Part shown: positions 1 through 9,188 of the stretch, piece by piece
Position numbering within the stretch: the stretch's first letter is position 1
Layout: the number at the start of each line of letters is the position of its first letter
From: Patiriisocius sp047730165
GTDB taxonomy: Bacteria; Bacteroidota; Bacteroidia; Flavobacteriales; Flavobacteriaceae
DNA: 64,000 nucleotides
Direction: 5' to 3'
Assembly (NCBI RefSeq): GCF_047730165.1
Contig: NZ_CP159834.1
Coordinates: forward strand, 62,001-126,000
Position numbers and translations under genes: made by a program
The notes under the pieces: model-generated
Seen by the model: the letters and a program-made list of their open reading frames with translations, nothing else
Database searches by the model: none
What the model was told of the DNA's origin: nothing

Positions 1-971
1 TACAAGCCGTATCATCGGCAAAGGTGATTTATATTGATGAAGGGCGCGTAGATGAGTATGCAGCATGGGTCAGCACCTTAGATTTCGTTGATATTGAAGA
101 CAGCGAACTTGACGATGCTTCCTATCAAGCGGCAGAGCGACCTTATTTAGAAAATAAAGTGGGACAAGCGATGACTAGGTTCAAGGAATATTTAAACCAG
201 TTTCCCAATGGGCAACACGCATTGCAAGCACATTTTTACTTAGCACAATTACAGTTTGCAGATGGTAAAAAAATGGAGGCAATTCCCGGATATACGTTTG
301 TCGCAAATAAAGAACGAAGCGAATTTACAGAGCAGGCACTTGCTCGTCTTTCTGAAATTTTCTTAACTCAAAAAGATTATAAAAATGCAAAAACGTACTT
401 AAAGCGCTTAGAAACGGAAGCAGACTTTCCGCAGAATATCATATTTGCACAGACCAATATTATGAAGGCGAGCTATGAGCTACAGCAATACGAAGAAGCG
501 GTGACCTATGCAGAAACAGTGTTAAGTAATAGCAAAATAGACAATGCCATTAAGACAGATGCTCAAATAATCGTAGCCCGCTCTGCGATTAAAACAAATG
601 ATGAAGCAAAAGCAAAAACTGCCTATGCCGAAGTTGCAAAAATAGCAACGGGTCAATTAGCAGCGGAGGCTTTGTTTTATGACGCTTACTTTAAAAATAA
701 AGATTCACAGTTTGAAGCATCAAACGTAGTGGTACAAAAACTAGCGAGTGAATATTCCGGCTACAAATTTTATGGTGCTAAAGGACTGGTGGTGATGGCA
801 AAAAACTTTTATGGCTTAAAAGACGCCTATCAAGCAACGTACATTCTGGAAAGTGTTATTACAAATTTTACAGACTTCCCAGAGGTAGTGGCTGAAGCTA
901 GACAAGAGCTCTCCATCATAAAAACTGCCGAAGCAAAAACCAACTCTTCCGTAGAAACAGAAGGGAATTAA
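1..971 (+). CDS. tetratricopeptide-repeat protein (5' partial)
   Basis: C-terminal part of a helical-repeat protein; the reading frame is open to the left edge of the window, so the true start lies outside and the GTG at 24 is probably internal. The visible ~320 residues are a run of 30-40 residue A/Y/L-rich helical pairs typical of TPR (for example the segments around KMEAIPGYTFVA, EQALARLSEIFL and KNAKTYLKRLE). TPR proteins are protein-protein interaction scaffolds; in flavobacteria large ones often sit beside outer-membrane barrel genes, as here (barrel starts 104 bp downstream). No catalytic motif is seen. Partner and exact role are unknown. Confidence 0.8.
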   Translation, partial: QAVSSAKVIYIDEGRVDEYAAWVSTLDFVDIEDSELDDASYQAAERPYLENKVGQAMTRFKEYLNQFPNGQHALQAHFYLAQLQFADGKKMEAIPGYTFVANKERSEFTEQALARLSEIFLTQKDYKNAKTYLKRLETEADFPQNIIFAQTNIMKASYELQQYEEAVTYAETVLSNSKIDNAIKTDAQIIVARSAIKTNDEAKAKTAYAEVAKIATGQLAAEALFYDAYFKNKDSQFEASNVVVQKLASEYSGYKFYGAKGLVVMAKNFYGLKDAYQATYILESVITNFTDFPEVVAEARQELSIIKTAEAKTNSSVETEGN

Positions 972-1075
972 AAAACTACCTCGCGGTAATTTAGATCAAA
1001 ATAAAAAATAAAAAAGCAAGGGCTACAGAAACCCTTAGAATTTACAAATTTTTACTCATAAAGCAACAGATATCT

Positions 1076-2842
1076 ATGTTTCAATCCATAGCAAATACAA
1101 TACAATCACATCGCAATTTTTTTTTGGCGCTGGCCGTCCTTGGGTGTTTCACATTTTCGCCGCAGGCAATCGCACAAGAAGATGAGCAAGACTTAGGCAC
1201 CGAAGTCGTAAACGTGGTAAAACCGTATACTCCGGCTATTAGTGACGCCTTTAAAGTAAAGCAAACCCCTGTTTTAAATACAGATGGGAGCACGAAAAAA
1301 AAACCAGTGAGTTATCAAATATTTTCAGTTCCTGTTGCCTCAACCTTTACACCTGCTAAAGGGAAAGCAGCTGGCGTAAAAAAGATAAAAGCCCCAAAAT
1401 CTTGGGACAATTATGCAACACTAGGATTTGGCAGTAACACCACCATTCTGGCAGAGCTTTTTAGTAATTTTGAAATAAGCAGGACGGAAAATGCTGGTCT
1501 GTATTTTAGACACAACTCTTCACAGCGGGGTATTGACAACTTAATCACAGAAAATAAATATTACGACACACGCATTGACGGTGCGTATTACAGCCGTCAG
1601 CGTGACATGAGTTATGGTTTTGAAGCCGGCTTAGAAAACCAAATCTACAATTGGTACGGCTCTCCATTTAATATGGACAATCAAGAGGGAACCAGAGAAT
1701 TTGAAGATGACCTTAATCAAAATTACTTGAGCGGTTATATAGGCGCTAACATCGCAATAGACGACAGCTATTTTAAAGAAGCGGCTGCTACAATTCGATA
1801 TATGAGTGATGGGTTTTCGTCTTCAGAAATTAATATGCGCGTGCAGCCAGAATTTGAATTTCCAGTTTCCGACTTGAATTTTAAAGTACTAGGGGATGTT
1901 GATTATTTGACAGGGAAATTTGAAGAAGACATCCTGGGCGGTGAAGGCCCAACGTACAATTTTTTAAATACCGGGTTATCTCCTTCACTCACCTACATAG
2001 ACAATGATTTAACAGCAAACCTTGGCGTCACAGGATATGTATCTCTAGACCTTAATGGCGATGAAACTTCCTTGAACATTTACCCAAATGTAAATGCTTC
2101 TTATAATCTTGTTGACGAGATTGTGGTCGTCTACGCTGGCTTAGAAGGCGGCTTGCATCAAAACTCATATTACCAGTTTAAAAACGAAAACCCCTTTGTC
2201 TCACCCACCCAACAAATAAAACCTACGAGCACCTTATACGAAGGTTTTGGGGGATTAAAAGGAAAACTATCAAGCACTATAGCCTACAACCTGAGAGGCG
2301 CTTATAGTAACACAAATGATCAAGTACTATTTGTGAGCAATGATTATAGTCCGAAGGCTGGAATTACGCAACCTTACCAGAATGCAAATTCGTTTTATGC
2401 CGTTTATGACAATATAAAAACCTTAAACGTTTTTGGTGAATTACAAATAGAAGTTTCTGAAAATTTTGCAATAGGTGGACAGGTTAAGTTTAACTCATAT
2501 AGTTTGGACGTCCAAGAAGAAGCTTGGAATCTCCCTAATCTAGATGCTTCATTCTTCACTCGATTTAATATCACAGAAAAGCTCTACGGAGGAGGTTCCA
2601 TCTTTTACGTGGGAGAGCGCAAATCGCAGCGGTCAATTAATGGTATTATCGCAAACTCAGAAACAAGAACCTTGGATAGCTATTTAGATTTGAATGCAAA
2701 CTTGGGTTATCGCGTGAGTGACCGTCTTGCCGTTTTTGCAAAAGGAAGCAACCTCATAGGGAAGAACTATGATAAATGGCTTGAGTATCCAGTACAAGGC
2801 ATCCAAGTACTGGGTGGAGCAACCTATAAATTTGATTGGTAA
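1076..2842 (+). CDS. outer-membrane beta-barrel protein, TonB-dependent-receptor-like
   Basis: 588 residues. The N-terminus is a signal peptide (hydrophobic run around residues 15-33, then AIAQEDEQ). It is followed by a short conserved-looking segment (EVVNVVKPYTPAISDAFK, about residues 43-60) and then alternating beta strands rich in Y/F/N/G to the end. The chain ends in an aromatic residue (TYKFDW), the classic C-terminal signature for Bam-assembled outer-membrane proteins. No clear plug domain is present, so it is a barrel resembling the TonB-dependent family rather than a proven transporter. It follows the TPR gene on the same strand, and a small membrane-protein gene begins 4 bp after its stop. 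Substrate unknown. Confidence 0.75.
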   Translation: MFQSIANTIQSHRNFFLALAVLGCFTFSPQAIAQEDEQDLGTEVVNVVKPYTPAISDAFKVKQTPVLNTDGSTKKKPVSYQIFSVPVASTFTPAKGKAAGVKKIKAPKSWDNYATLGFGSNTTILAELFSNFEISRTENAGLYFRHNSSQRGIDNLITENKYYDTRIDGAYYSRQRDMSYGFEAGLENQIYNWYGSPFNMDNQEGTREFEDDLNQNYLSGYIGANIAIDDSYFKEAAATIRYMSDGFSSSEINMRVQPEFEFPVSDLNFKVLGDVDYLTGKFEEDILGGEGPTYNFLNTGLSPSLTYIDNDLTANLGVTGYVSLDLNGDETSLNIYPNVNASYNLVDEIVVVYAGLEGGLHQNSYYQFKNENPFVSPTQQIKPTSTLYEGFGGLKGKLSSTIAYNLRGAYSNTNDQVLFVSNDYSPKAGITQPYQNANSFYAVYDNIKTLNVFGELQIEVSENFAIGGQVKFNSYSLDVQEEAWNLPNLDASFFTRFNITEKLYGGGSIFYVGERKSQRSINGIIANSETRTLDSYLDLNANLGYRVSDRLAVFAKGSNLIGKNYDKWLEYPVQGIQVLGGATYKFDW

Positions 2843-2846
2843 ACAG

Positions 2847-3080
2847 ATGCGATTTAGTCACATAAACAACGTCACGATCATTGCGGTGCTGTCTTTTGTA
2901 CTGGCAGTTATAGGATTTATACTTGATTTACATGAGCGTGTACAAGATGTTAAAGTAAATATTTTCGAGACCTTAATGGTTACTGCAATTATATTTACCG
3001 CCTTAAGCACGCTATATTTATTAGGGCTTGTGATCTTTAAAATCTTACAAAAATCAATTATTAAAAGAAGAAATTCTTAG
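2847..3080 (+). CDS. small two-helix membrane protein
   Basis: 77 residues starting at the ATG that reads MRFSHINNV, 4 bp after the stop of the outer-membrane barrel gene. A longer reading from 2769 would overlap the barrel gene and is less likely. Two hydrophobic helices are visible (about residues 8-25 and 43-65) separated by a charged loop, with a basic C-terminus (KSIIKRRNS). The tight spacing suggests co-transcription with the barrel gene. I do not recognise the family; an inner-membrane location is inferred only from the hydrophobic segments. Confidence 0.6.
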   Translation: MRFSHINNVTIIAVLSFVLAVIGFILDLHERVQDVKVNIFETLMVTAIIFTALSTLYLLGLVIFKILQKSIIKRRNS

Positions 3081-3148
3081 CATATGCAAAAATGTTAAAG
3101 CATTTTAATATCGGTATGCTTTGTTTATTTTTACGCAAAACTACATAC

Positions 3149-4795
3149 ATGCGCCTTCTGCTCTCCATATTGTTTATTGCCTCTTTATTTTCGTGTGCTC
3201 CGGATAAAGTAAGGGCAGATCTATTAATTAAGAACGGTACTATTTACACCGTAAATTCAGAATTTGACATGGCAGACGCCGTTGTTACAAAGGATGGGAA
3301 GATTTTAGAAATAGGGAGAAAACCAGAATTAGAACTTAAGTATTCTTTTAATGAAGTTTATGACGCAAAAGGACAAACGGTGCTTCCGGGGCTGATAGAT
3401 GGCCACGCACATTTGTTCAATCTTGGTGTAACGATGCAACAGGTTGATTTATTTGGGACAGAAAGTTTTGAAGAAGTTATAGACAGGGTGGTGGCATTTC
3501 AGAAGGAAAAAAATGTATCCTTTATTAGAGGAAGAGGCTGGGACCAGAATGACTGGAAGGTGAAAGAATTTCCAAATAACAAGATATTAGATTCCCTTTT
3601 TCCAGATACGCCCGTTGCATTAACACGTGTAGATGGCCACGCCATGATCGCCAATAAAATGGCACTAAAGCTTGCAAAAATAACAACAAAAACGAAAATT
3701 AAAGGAGGCGTAGTCGCGCTTGACAAGACTGACAAGGCTAATCCAAAACTAACAGGGCTATTAATTGACAGCCCTATGGATCTCGTGTTTGCCACCTACC
3801 CAAAAGAGAGTGAATCTTATCTAAGACGCGTGCTTCAAGATGCAGAAAAAAAATGTTTATCACTAGGCCTCACCACTATTAATGACGCTGGGCTTAATAA
3901 AAATGTAATTGACGTTATTGAAAAGATGCATCAAGAAGACAGTTTGAAAATACGTGTTTACGCGATGGTGAGTAATAGCAAAGAGAATCTAGATTACTAC
4001 CTCAAGGCTGGAATTATAAAAACAGACAGGCTCCATGTTCGTTCTGTAAAAGTATATGCAGACGGGGCTTTAGGCTCTAGAGGAGCAACGTTACGCAATT
4101 CTTATAGTGACAAGGAGAATCACTTTGGGGCTATGATTACACCACAGAAAGAATTAAAAGCGGTTGCAAAAAGAATCGCGGCGGCAGGATATCAAATGAA
4201 CACGCATGCTATAGGTGACTCTGCAAACGTTGCTGTAATAAGAGCATATCAAGAGGCTATGGATGACACTAAAGACATGCGCTGGAAGATAGAGCACGCA
4301 CAATTGGTTACGATGGAAGACTTTGATGCGTTTTCTAAAAACATTATTCCTTCTATTCAACCTACACACGCAACAAGTGATATGTACTGGGCAGAAGATC
4401 GTATTGGTAGCGAACGTATCAAAGGAGCTTATGCATATAAAACGCTATTAGACAAAGCAGGAATGATTGTGTTGGGAACAGATTTTCCCGTAGAGCGCGT
4501 GAACCCGATGCATACATTTTATGCAGCCGTAGCCAGAAAAGATTTAAAGAACTATCCGGAAGAAGGATATAGAACAGAAGAAGCGCTAAGCCGAGAAGAA
4601 ACCTTAAAAGGAATGACCATCTGGGCGGCGTACTCCAACTTTGAAGAAAACGAAAAAGGAAGTATCGAAGCAGGCAAATTTGCAGACTTTACGATATTAG
4701 ACCGTGACATTATGAAAGTAAATGCAGATTCAATTCCGAAAACAAAGGTGATGGCGACGTATATAAATGGTGAACGCGTTTACAGCGGCAATTAA
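3149..4795 (+). CDS. amidohydrolase-family lipoprotein (YtcJ-like)
   Basis: 548 residues from the ATG reading MRLLLSILFIASLFSC, which gives a lipoprotein signal with Cys16; an upstream in-frame ATG at 3092 would hide this signal. Metal-dependent hydrolase of the amidohydrolase superfamily: the N-terminal composite beta domain (LLIKNGTIYTV) is followed by the metal-binding GHAH (His86/His88), then HAIGDSANVAV, IEHAQLV and GTDFPVERVNP, the order seen in YtcJ/N-substituted formamide deformylase-like proteins (amidohydrolase family 3). The C-terminal segment SIEAGKFADFTILD is typical. The substrate cannot be read from sequence. Convergent with the next gene, 3 bp apart. Confidence 0.85.
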   Translation: MRLLLSILFIASLFSCAPDKVRADLLIKNGTIYTVNSEFDMADAVVTKDGKILEIGRKPELELKYSFNEVYDAKGQTVLPGLIDGHAHLFNLGVTMQQVDLFGTESFEEVIDRVVAFQKEKNVSFIRGRGWDQNDWKVKEFPNNKILDSLFPDTPVALTRVDGHAMIANKMALKLAKITTKTKIKGGVVALDKTDKANPKLTGLLIDSPMDLVFATYPKESESYLRRVLQDAEKKCLSLGLTTINDAGLNKNVIDVIEKMHQEDSLKIRVYAMVSNSKENLDYYLKAGIIKTDRLHVRSVKVYADGALGSRGATLRNSYSDKENHFGAMITPQKELKAVAKRIAAAGYQMNTHAIGDSANVAVIRAYQEAMDDTKDMRWKIEHAQLVTMEDFDAFSKNIIPSIQPTHATSDMYWAEDRIGSERIKGAYAYKTLLDKAGMIVLGTDFPVERVNPMHTFYAAVARKDLKNYPEEGYRTEEALSREETLKGMTIWAAYSNFEENEKGSIEAGKFADFTILDRDIMKVNADSIPKTKVMATYINGERVYSGN

Positions 4796-4798
4796 AGA

Positions 4799-5593
4799 TT
4801 ACTTCCCTCCTTTTGCCTGTAAATCTGCGATACACAAACCATCAAAAACTGGAGTTCCACCTTGGGTTCTACTGCTCATTCTATATGTTATTGCAGCTCT
4901 CGTAGCAGAACTTTGAAAATACATCAAGCAATCTTCTACAACACAGTGTTTGTTATTTTCTAGATCTTCATGATCTATAGGGTGAATGTCATCATTTGCA
5001 AGATTAACAAGGCTAAACAGATGTCCTAATTCGTGTTCTGTAGTTGTAGTTTGTAACGTTGCCAAACTTAGATCATTCGTTCCTCCAACAAACTGAAAAA
5101 GTGTGTGTGTATAAATTACAATTGACGTGTTCTGGTAGGCTGTTCCTAAGGTTACAGACGTATCTGTGTCATTTACAGAAGATCCATTTGCAAAGAATAT
5201 ATAGAGCGCTATGCTGTTATCTTCTGTGTATTGCGTTCTATGATCATCTTCTATATCTCTAATCTCATCTAAAGTATATGGTTGGGTATTAGGTGCAGGA
5301 ATTAAGTTTTGGGTTATCTGAACACCATTGGGCTTGTTTATTCGTTGGTCTAGAAAATCTTGCAACGCATTAATAGTTTGATTACTTGGCCGTGTAGTAT
5401 TTGTAAAAACCAATTCTAATCTTAGCTCATTAAAGGTATCTGCAGATAAAATATCTTCTCCCGAAGAACCTAACACCTTTCTGTTTTCGGCCTTTAGGTC
5501 AGCCATCACTTCATCATCGTCTCTTTTTTTACAAGAAAAAAATGACCCGAAGGAGATTAAAAGTATAATAGAAATTTTAAAAAAATTACTCAT
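4799..5593 (-). CDS. zinc metalloprotease lipoprotein, archaemetzincin-like
   Basis: 264 residues. Lipoprotein signal with Cys21 (GSFFSC), then an acidic linker. A zinc-binding HELGH lies at residues 187-191, preceded by TTTTE. Further on, Cys217, Cys222 and Met224 form C-x4-C-x-M, the arrangement that follows HExxH in archaemetzincins (family M54); the usual close-by third ligand after HExxH is replaced by a longer insert with several His (residues 204-216). Proteins of this kind are often annotated membrane metalloprotease in flavobacteria. Probably an envelope-anchored protease; substrate unknown. Divergent from the broken DUF2059 gene, with a TAnnTTTG element upstream. Confidence 0.7.
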   Translation of the reverse strand: MSNFFKISIILLISFGSFFSCKKRDDDEVMADLKAENRKVLGSSGEDILSADTFNELRLELVFTNTTRPSNQTINALQDFLDQRINKPNGVQITQNLIPAPNTQPYTLDEIRDIEDDHRTQYTEDNSIALYIFFANGSSVNDTDTSVTLGTAYQNTSIVIYTHTLFQFVGGTNDLSLATLQTTTTEHELGHLFSLVNLANDDIHPIDHEDLENNKHCVVEDCLMYFQSSATRAAITYRMSSRTQGGTPVFDGLCIADLQAKGGK

Positions 5594-5615
5594 TGGTACG
5601 TTTTTTATAATTCAG

Positions 5616-5623
5616 CAAATCTA
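5616..5623 (-). promoter_or_regulatory. TAnnTTTG -7 element of the metalloprotease gene
   Basis: Minus-strand TAGATTTG, matching the Bacteroidota sigma -7 consensus TAnnTTTG, 22 bp upstream of the start at 5593. No convincing -33 TTG was seen. Confidence 0.5.
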
Positions 5624-5640
5624 ATATTTAATAAATCATA

Positions 5641-6066
5641 ATGAAAATCAATTCTCTACTATTAACGGTATTCGCTCTGTTTTGTTTTAGCGTGATGGCA
5701 CAGGAACTATCCAGCCAAGAAAGCATTGTTAAATACCTTACCATCAACGGTACGCACACGCAGTATAACAGCGCTTATGACCAAATGTTTGATGTTTTAG
5801 AACAGTAATTTAAAAGCGCCAATGTTCCTGCTAAAGTGTGGACAGCAGTAAAATCTAAAAAACCAATGACGATAAATCAAGTGGTGCGTATGCCAGCATC
5901 CGCCTACCGTGATAGTTTTGACAAACAAGACATAAATAACTTAATAGATTTTTATAGTTCTGGAACAGGACAACAAGTGCTTCAAGATCCTACGAAGTTA
6001 ACCAAAGAACAGAACGAAGCGCTGGCGCTCTTTCACGGCAGTATGAATGGGTTTTACGGCATATAG
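5641..6066 (+). pseudogene. DUF2059-type secreted protein, interrupted by an in-frame stop
   Basis: An ATG at 5641 opens a signal peptide (MKINSLLLTVFALFCFSVMAQ) and reads 55 codons to a TAA at 5806-5808. The same frame then continues to 6066 with the expected second half (AKVWTAVKSK, then DKQDINNLIDFYSSGTGQQ, the FYxSxxG-type segment of DUF2059). A single C-to-T change of CAA to TAA explains it: the context is ...LEQ-stop-FKSANVP. DUF2059 proteins are small periplasmic or secreted helical proteins of unknown role. Either a recent nonsense mutation or a sequencing error; the downstream half looks undegraded, which suggests the lesion is recent. Confidence 0.7.
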
Positions 6067-6281
6067 CGCAGACTAAAAGAGAAATAGCACCAAAGCAATG
6101 AATAGTTGAGGGAAATTGGGACCATTCACTTTAGGTGGAGAACCCCCAAGAAAGGAATGAAGCAAAGCTGCAAGCAATCTTAACGTGTGCTTTTACTTAT
6201 TAGATGGAACAAAAAAAATCTACACTGTACAGTACCCAAAGGCAATGTCTAATGCAGATTAATTATTAATCGTTGCTTCCT

Positions 6282-6291
6282 ATTTCCGAAG
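6282..6291 (+). repeat. decamer ATTTCCGAAG, copy 1 (3' of typA)
   Basis: One of 13 exact copies in the window (all 13 start positions and the argument are in the findings). This one is intergenic, 5 bp beyond the typA stop. Confidence 0.7.
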
Positions 6292-6296
6292 AAATA

Positions 6297-8093
6297 TTAA
6301 GCGATTTTATTACGTTTTCTATCAGTAGCTTTTAAGAACACTTTACGAACGCGCAAGAAGTTAGGAGTTACCTCAACATACTCATCTTTCTGAATATATT
6401 CTAACGCTTCTTCTAGTGAAAACTTGATAGCAGGTACAATCTTTGCCTTGTCATCTGCACCACTAGAGCGTACATTACTCATCTTCTTAGTTTTGGTGAT
6501 GTTCACTTCCATATCATCTTGGCGTGTGTTCTCTCCAATTACCTGTCCTTCGTAGATATCCTCATTTGGATTTACAAAGAAACGTCCTCTGTCCTGTAAT
6601 TTATCAATAGAATAAGGAATTGCAGATCCGTTTTCCATAGATACTAAAGATCCATTTTGACGTTCTGGAATACCACCCTTCATTGGTTGATACTCTATAA
6701 AACGGTGTGTCATAATCGCTTCCCCTGCAGTTGCAGTTAAGAGTTGGTTACGAAGTCCAATTATACCACGTGATGGAATCTGGAATTCGCAAATCATACG
6801 ATCTCCCTTAGCTACCATAGAAAGCAAATCACCTTTACGCATGGTCACTAAATTTACAGCAGTTCCACTTACGTTTTCTGGTAAATCAATTGTCAGTTCT
6901 TCTACTGGCTCACATTTAACGCCATCAATCTCCTTGATGATTACTTGTGGTTGCCCTATTTGTAATTCGTATCCTTCACGACGCATTGTCTCAATCAATA
7001 CAGACAAGTGCAATACACCACGACCAAATACTAAAAACTTATCTGCACTCCCCGTTTCTTCTAAACGCAGTGCTAAGTTTTTCTCTAATTCTCTTTCTAA
7101 ACGCTCTCTAATGTGACGTGATGTTACATACTTTCCATCTTTACCAAAGAAAGGTGAATCGTTAATTGTAAACAACATACTCATTGTAGGTTCGTCAATA
7201 TCGATTGTTTTTAAACCTTCAGGGTTTTCAATATCCGCAACGGTGTCACCAATTTCAAATCCTTCAATTCCTACAAGCGCACAAATATCTCCTGCTTGAA
7301 CCTCTGCTACTTTCTTACGACCTAAACCTTCAAAAGTATGTAGTTCTTTAATTTTTGTTTTTGTAATCGTACCGTCTCTTTTTACAAGAGAGACACGCAT
7401 TGCTTCTTTTAAAGTACCACGCGTTAAACGTCCAATCGCGATACGCCCTGTAAATGAGGAGAAATCTAATGATGTAATCAATAACTGAGGCGTTCCTTCT
7501 TCAAATTTTGGAGGTGTAACGTTCGCTAAAACCATATCTAATAATGGCTCAACATTTTCCGTTTCGTCTTTCCAGTCATCACTCATCCAATTGTTCTTTG
7601 CAGAACCATAAACGGTAGGGAAATCTAATTGCCACTCTTCTGCACCAAGCTCATACATTAAGTCGAACACTTTTTCGTGAACGATGTCTGGAGTACAGTT
7701 TTCTTTATCTACTTTATTTATTACAACGCAAGGCTTTAGACCTAAGTCTAATGCTTTTTGCAATACAAAACGTGTTTGTGGCATAGGCCCTTCAAAAGCA
7801 TCTACCAGTAAACAAACGCCATCTGCCATGTTTAATACACGCTCTACTTCACCACCAAAATCGGCGTGACCAGGGGTGTCAATAATATTAATCTTCGTGT
7901 CTTTGTATACTACAGACACGTTTTTTGACGTAATCGTAATTCCACGTTCACGCTCAAGATCGTTATTATCAAGGATTAGATCTCCTGTATTTTCGTTTTC
8001 ACGAAAAAGGCTACAGTGATGCATAATTTTATCAACCAAGGTGGTTTTACCGTGATCTACGTGAGCAATAATTGCAATATTTATAACTTTCAT
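6297..8093 (-). CDS. typA: ribosome-associated GTPase TypA/BipA
   Basis: 598 residues, the usual length. Translational GTPase with all G motifs near the N-terminus: AHVDHGKTTL (P-loop, about residues 9-18), ERERGITI (switch I), DTPGHADF (G3) and NKVDKE (G4). EF-G-like domains II, III and V follow, then the BipA-specific C-terminal domain ending in VRKVFLKA...RKRNKIA. BipA binds 70S ribosomes and helps 50S assembly and growth at low temperature or under stress. Monocistronic by layout, with a TAnnTTTG element 27 bp upstream. The next copy of the repeated decamer ATTTCCGAAG ends 5 bp beyond its stop. Confidence 0.97.
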   Translation of the reverse strand: MKVINIAIIAHVDHGKTTLVDKIMHHCSLFRENENTGDLILDNNDLERERGITITSKNVSVVYKDTKINIIDTPGHADFGGEVERVLNMADGVCLLVDAFEGPMPQTRFVLQKALDLGLKPCVVINKVDKENCTPDIVHEKVFDLMYELGAEEWQLDFPTVYGSAKNNWMSDDWKDETENVEPLLDMVLANVTPPKFEEGTPQLLITSLDFSSFTGRIAIGRLTRGTLKEAMRVSLVKRDGTITKTKIKELHTFEGLGRKKVAEVQAGDICALVGIEGFEIGDTVADIENPEGLKTIDIDEPTMSMLFTINDSPFFGKDGKYVTSRHIRERLERELEKNLALRLEETGSADKFLVFGRGVLHLSVLIETMRREGYELQIGQPQVIIKEIDGVKCEPVEELTIDLPENVSGTAVNLVTMRKGDLLSMVAKGDRMICEFQIPSRGIIGLRNQLLTATAGEAIMTHRFIEYQPMKGGIPERQNGSLVSMENGSAIPYSIDKLQDRGRFFVNPNEDIYEGQVIGENTRQDDMEVNITKTKKMSNVRSSGADDKAKIVPAIKFSLEEALEYIQKDEYVEVTPNFLRVRKVFLKATDRKRNKIA

Positions 8094-8119
8094 AACAAAA
8101 CGCCCTTTTTTAGGCGGTG

Positions 8120-8127
8120 CAAAAGTA
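8120..8127 (-). promoter_or_regulatory. TAnnTTTG -7 element of typA
   Basis: Minus-strand TACTTTTG, giving an inferred leader of about 20 nt to the typA start. The leader contains a short hairpin (CGCC/GGCG arms, 8101-8116). Confidence 0.55.
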
Positions 8128-8223
8128 GTGTATTTTAATGAATTAGCGTATCTTTTAAAGCACTTTATTTCTACGAAAATGTTACAGGTCTTAGAAACAT
8201 CTTAATTTTTTATTAATAAAGAC

Positions 8224-8248
8224 TTGACATCAGAATATTCTACCTTTG
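8224..8248 (+). promoter_or_regulatory. kdsA promoter
   Basis: TTGACAT at 8224 (-33) and TACCTTTG at 8241-8248 (-7, consensus TAnnTTTG) precede the kdsA start by 20 bp, close to the spacing expected for the Bacteroidota housekeeping sigma factor. Confidence 0.7.
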
Positions 8249-8268
8249 CCTCTTCTTAAAATAAATCT

Positions 8269-9087
8269 ATGACCTTAGCGAGCATCCCAAACATAAAACA
8301 CACAAATTCAAACAACTTCTTCCTACTCGCTGGCCCTTGCGCTATTGAAGGTGAAGATATGGCAATGCGTATTGCCGAGAAGATTGTCACTATTGCAGAC
8401 AAGCTTGAGATTCCTTTTATCTTTAAAGGAAGTTACCGCAAAGCTAACCGCAGTCGTATAGATAGTTTTACGGGTATTGGTGACGAAAAAGCACTAGAGA
8501 TTTTACAGAAAGTTTCAAAAACATTTAAAGTACCGACCGTAACAGATATTCACGAAGCTAGTGAAGCTGCTAAAGCTGCACAATACGTTGATGTACTTCA
8601 AATTCCTGCGTTTTTAGTGCGCCAAACCGACCTCCTAGTGGCCGCTGCAAAAACCGGTAAAGTGGTGAATTTGAAGAAAGGCCAATTTATGAGCCCTGAA
8701 GCGATGCAACACGCCGTGCAAAAAGTAAAAGATGCGGGTAGCGATAAAGCGTGGATTACAGATAGAGGGACAATGTTTGGATATCAAGATATGATTGTAG
8801 ACTTTAGAGGAATCCCAACTATGAAGCAATATGCTCCTGTGGTGCTAGATGTAACCCATAGTTTACAACAGCCTAACCAAAGTGTGGGCGTAACTGGTGG
8901 ACGACCAGAAATGATTAGCACTATAGCCAGAGCAGGAATAGCAACTGGCGTTGACGGTCTTTTTATCGAAACTCATTTTGATCCAGCAAATGCTAAAAGT
9001 GATGGCGCTAATATGCTAGATATCTCTAAACTTGAAAAGTTATTGACAGATCTTGTAGCGATAAGAAAGGTGGTTAATTCATTATAG
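8269..9087 (+). CDS. kdsA: 3-deoxy-8-phosphooctulonate synthase
   Basis: 272 residues, full length. Condenses phosphoenolpyruvate with arabinose 5-phosphate to Kdo-8-phosphate in the cytoplasm, the first committed step of the Kdo branch of LPS core/lipid A synthesis. Diagnostic segments: LAGPCAIEG (about residues 21-29), FKGSYRKANRSR (PEP/A5P binding), QIPAFLVRQTDLL, and DVTHSLQQPN followed by TGGRPEMI. Good promoter immediately upstream. Its neighbours are unrelated, as is common for this gene. Confidence 0.96.
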   Translation: MTLASIPNIKHTNSNNFFLLAGPCAIEGEDMAMRIAEKIVTIADKLEIPFIFKGSYRKANRSRIDSFTGIGDEKALEILQKVSKTFKVPTVTDIHEASEAAKAAQYVDVLQIPAFLVRQTDLLVAAAKTGKVVNLKKGQFMSPEAMQHAVQKVKDAGSDKAWITDRGTMFGYQDMIVDFRGIPTMKQYAPVVLDVTHSLQQPNQSVGVTGGRPEMISTIARAGIATGVDGLFIETHFDPANAKSDGANMLDISKLEKLLTDLVAIRKVVNSL

Positions 9088-9116
9088 TATGGAGTAGTGA
9101 AAAAAATACTCAATAC
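9087..9116 (+). terminator. hairpin just after kdsA
   Basis: GTATGGAGTA pairs with TACTCAATAC (9 of 10 positions) around an A-rich loop, starting at the last base of the kdsA stop. There is no U-tract, so the terminator role is weak. Confidence 0.3.
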
Positions 9117-9142
9117 TAATTCCTAAAAACTCGATACTAATT
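9108..9142 (+). repeat. 14-bp imperfect direct repeat
   Basis: ACTCAATACTAATT at 9108-9121 and ACTCGATACTAATT at 9129-9142, 13 of 14 identical, one helical repeat pair apart (21 bp), in the kdsA/unknown-gene intergenic space. The function is unknown. Confidence 0.5.
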
Positions 9143-9188
9143 TTCAAACCGTGTACCCTTTTTTCTTAGTTCAATTTGCTTCCTCTAT

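Noticed and set aside
3092..3148. Longer start for the amidohydrolase gene
   Set aside because: It would place the lipobox Cys 35 residues inside the protein and mask a normal lipoprotein signal.
5836..6066. Separate 76-residue gene starting after the TAA at 5806
   Set aside because: It continues in the same frame as the upstream signal-peptide half, so it is better read as one interrupted DUF2059 gene.
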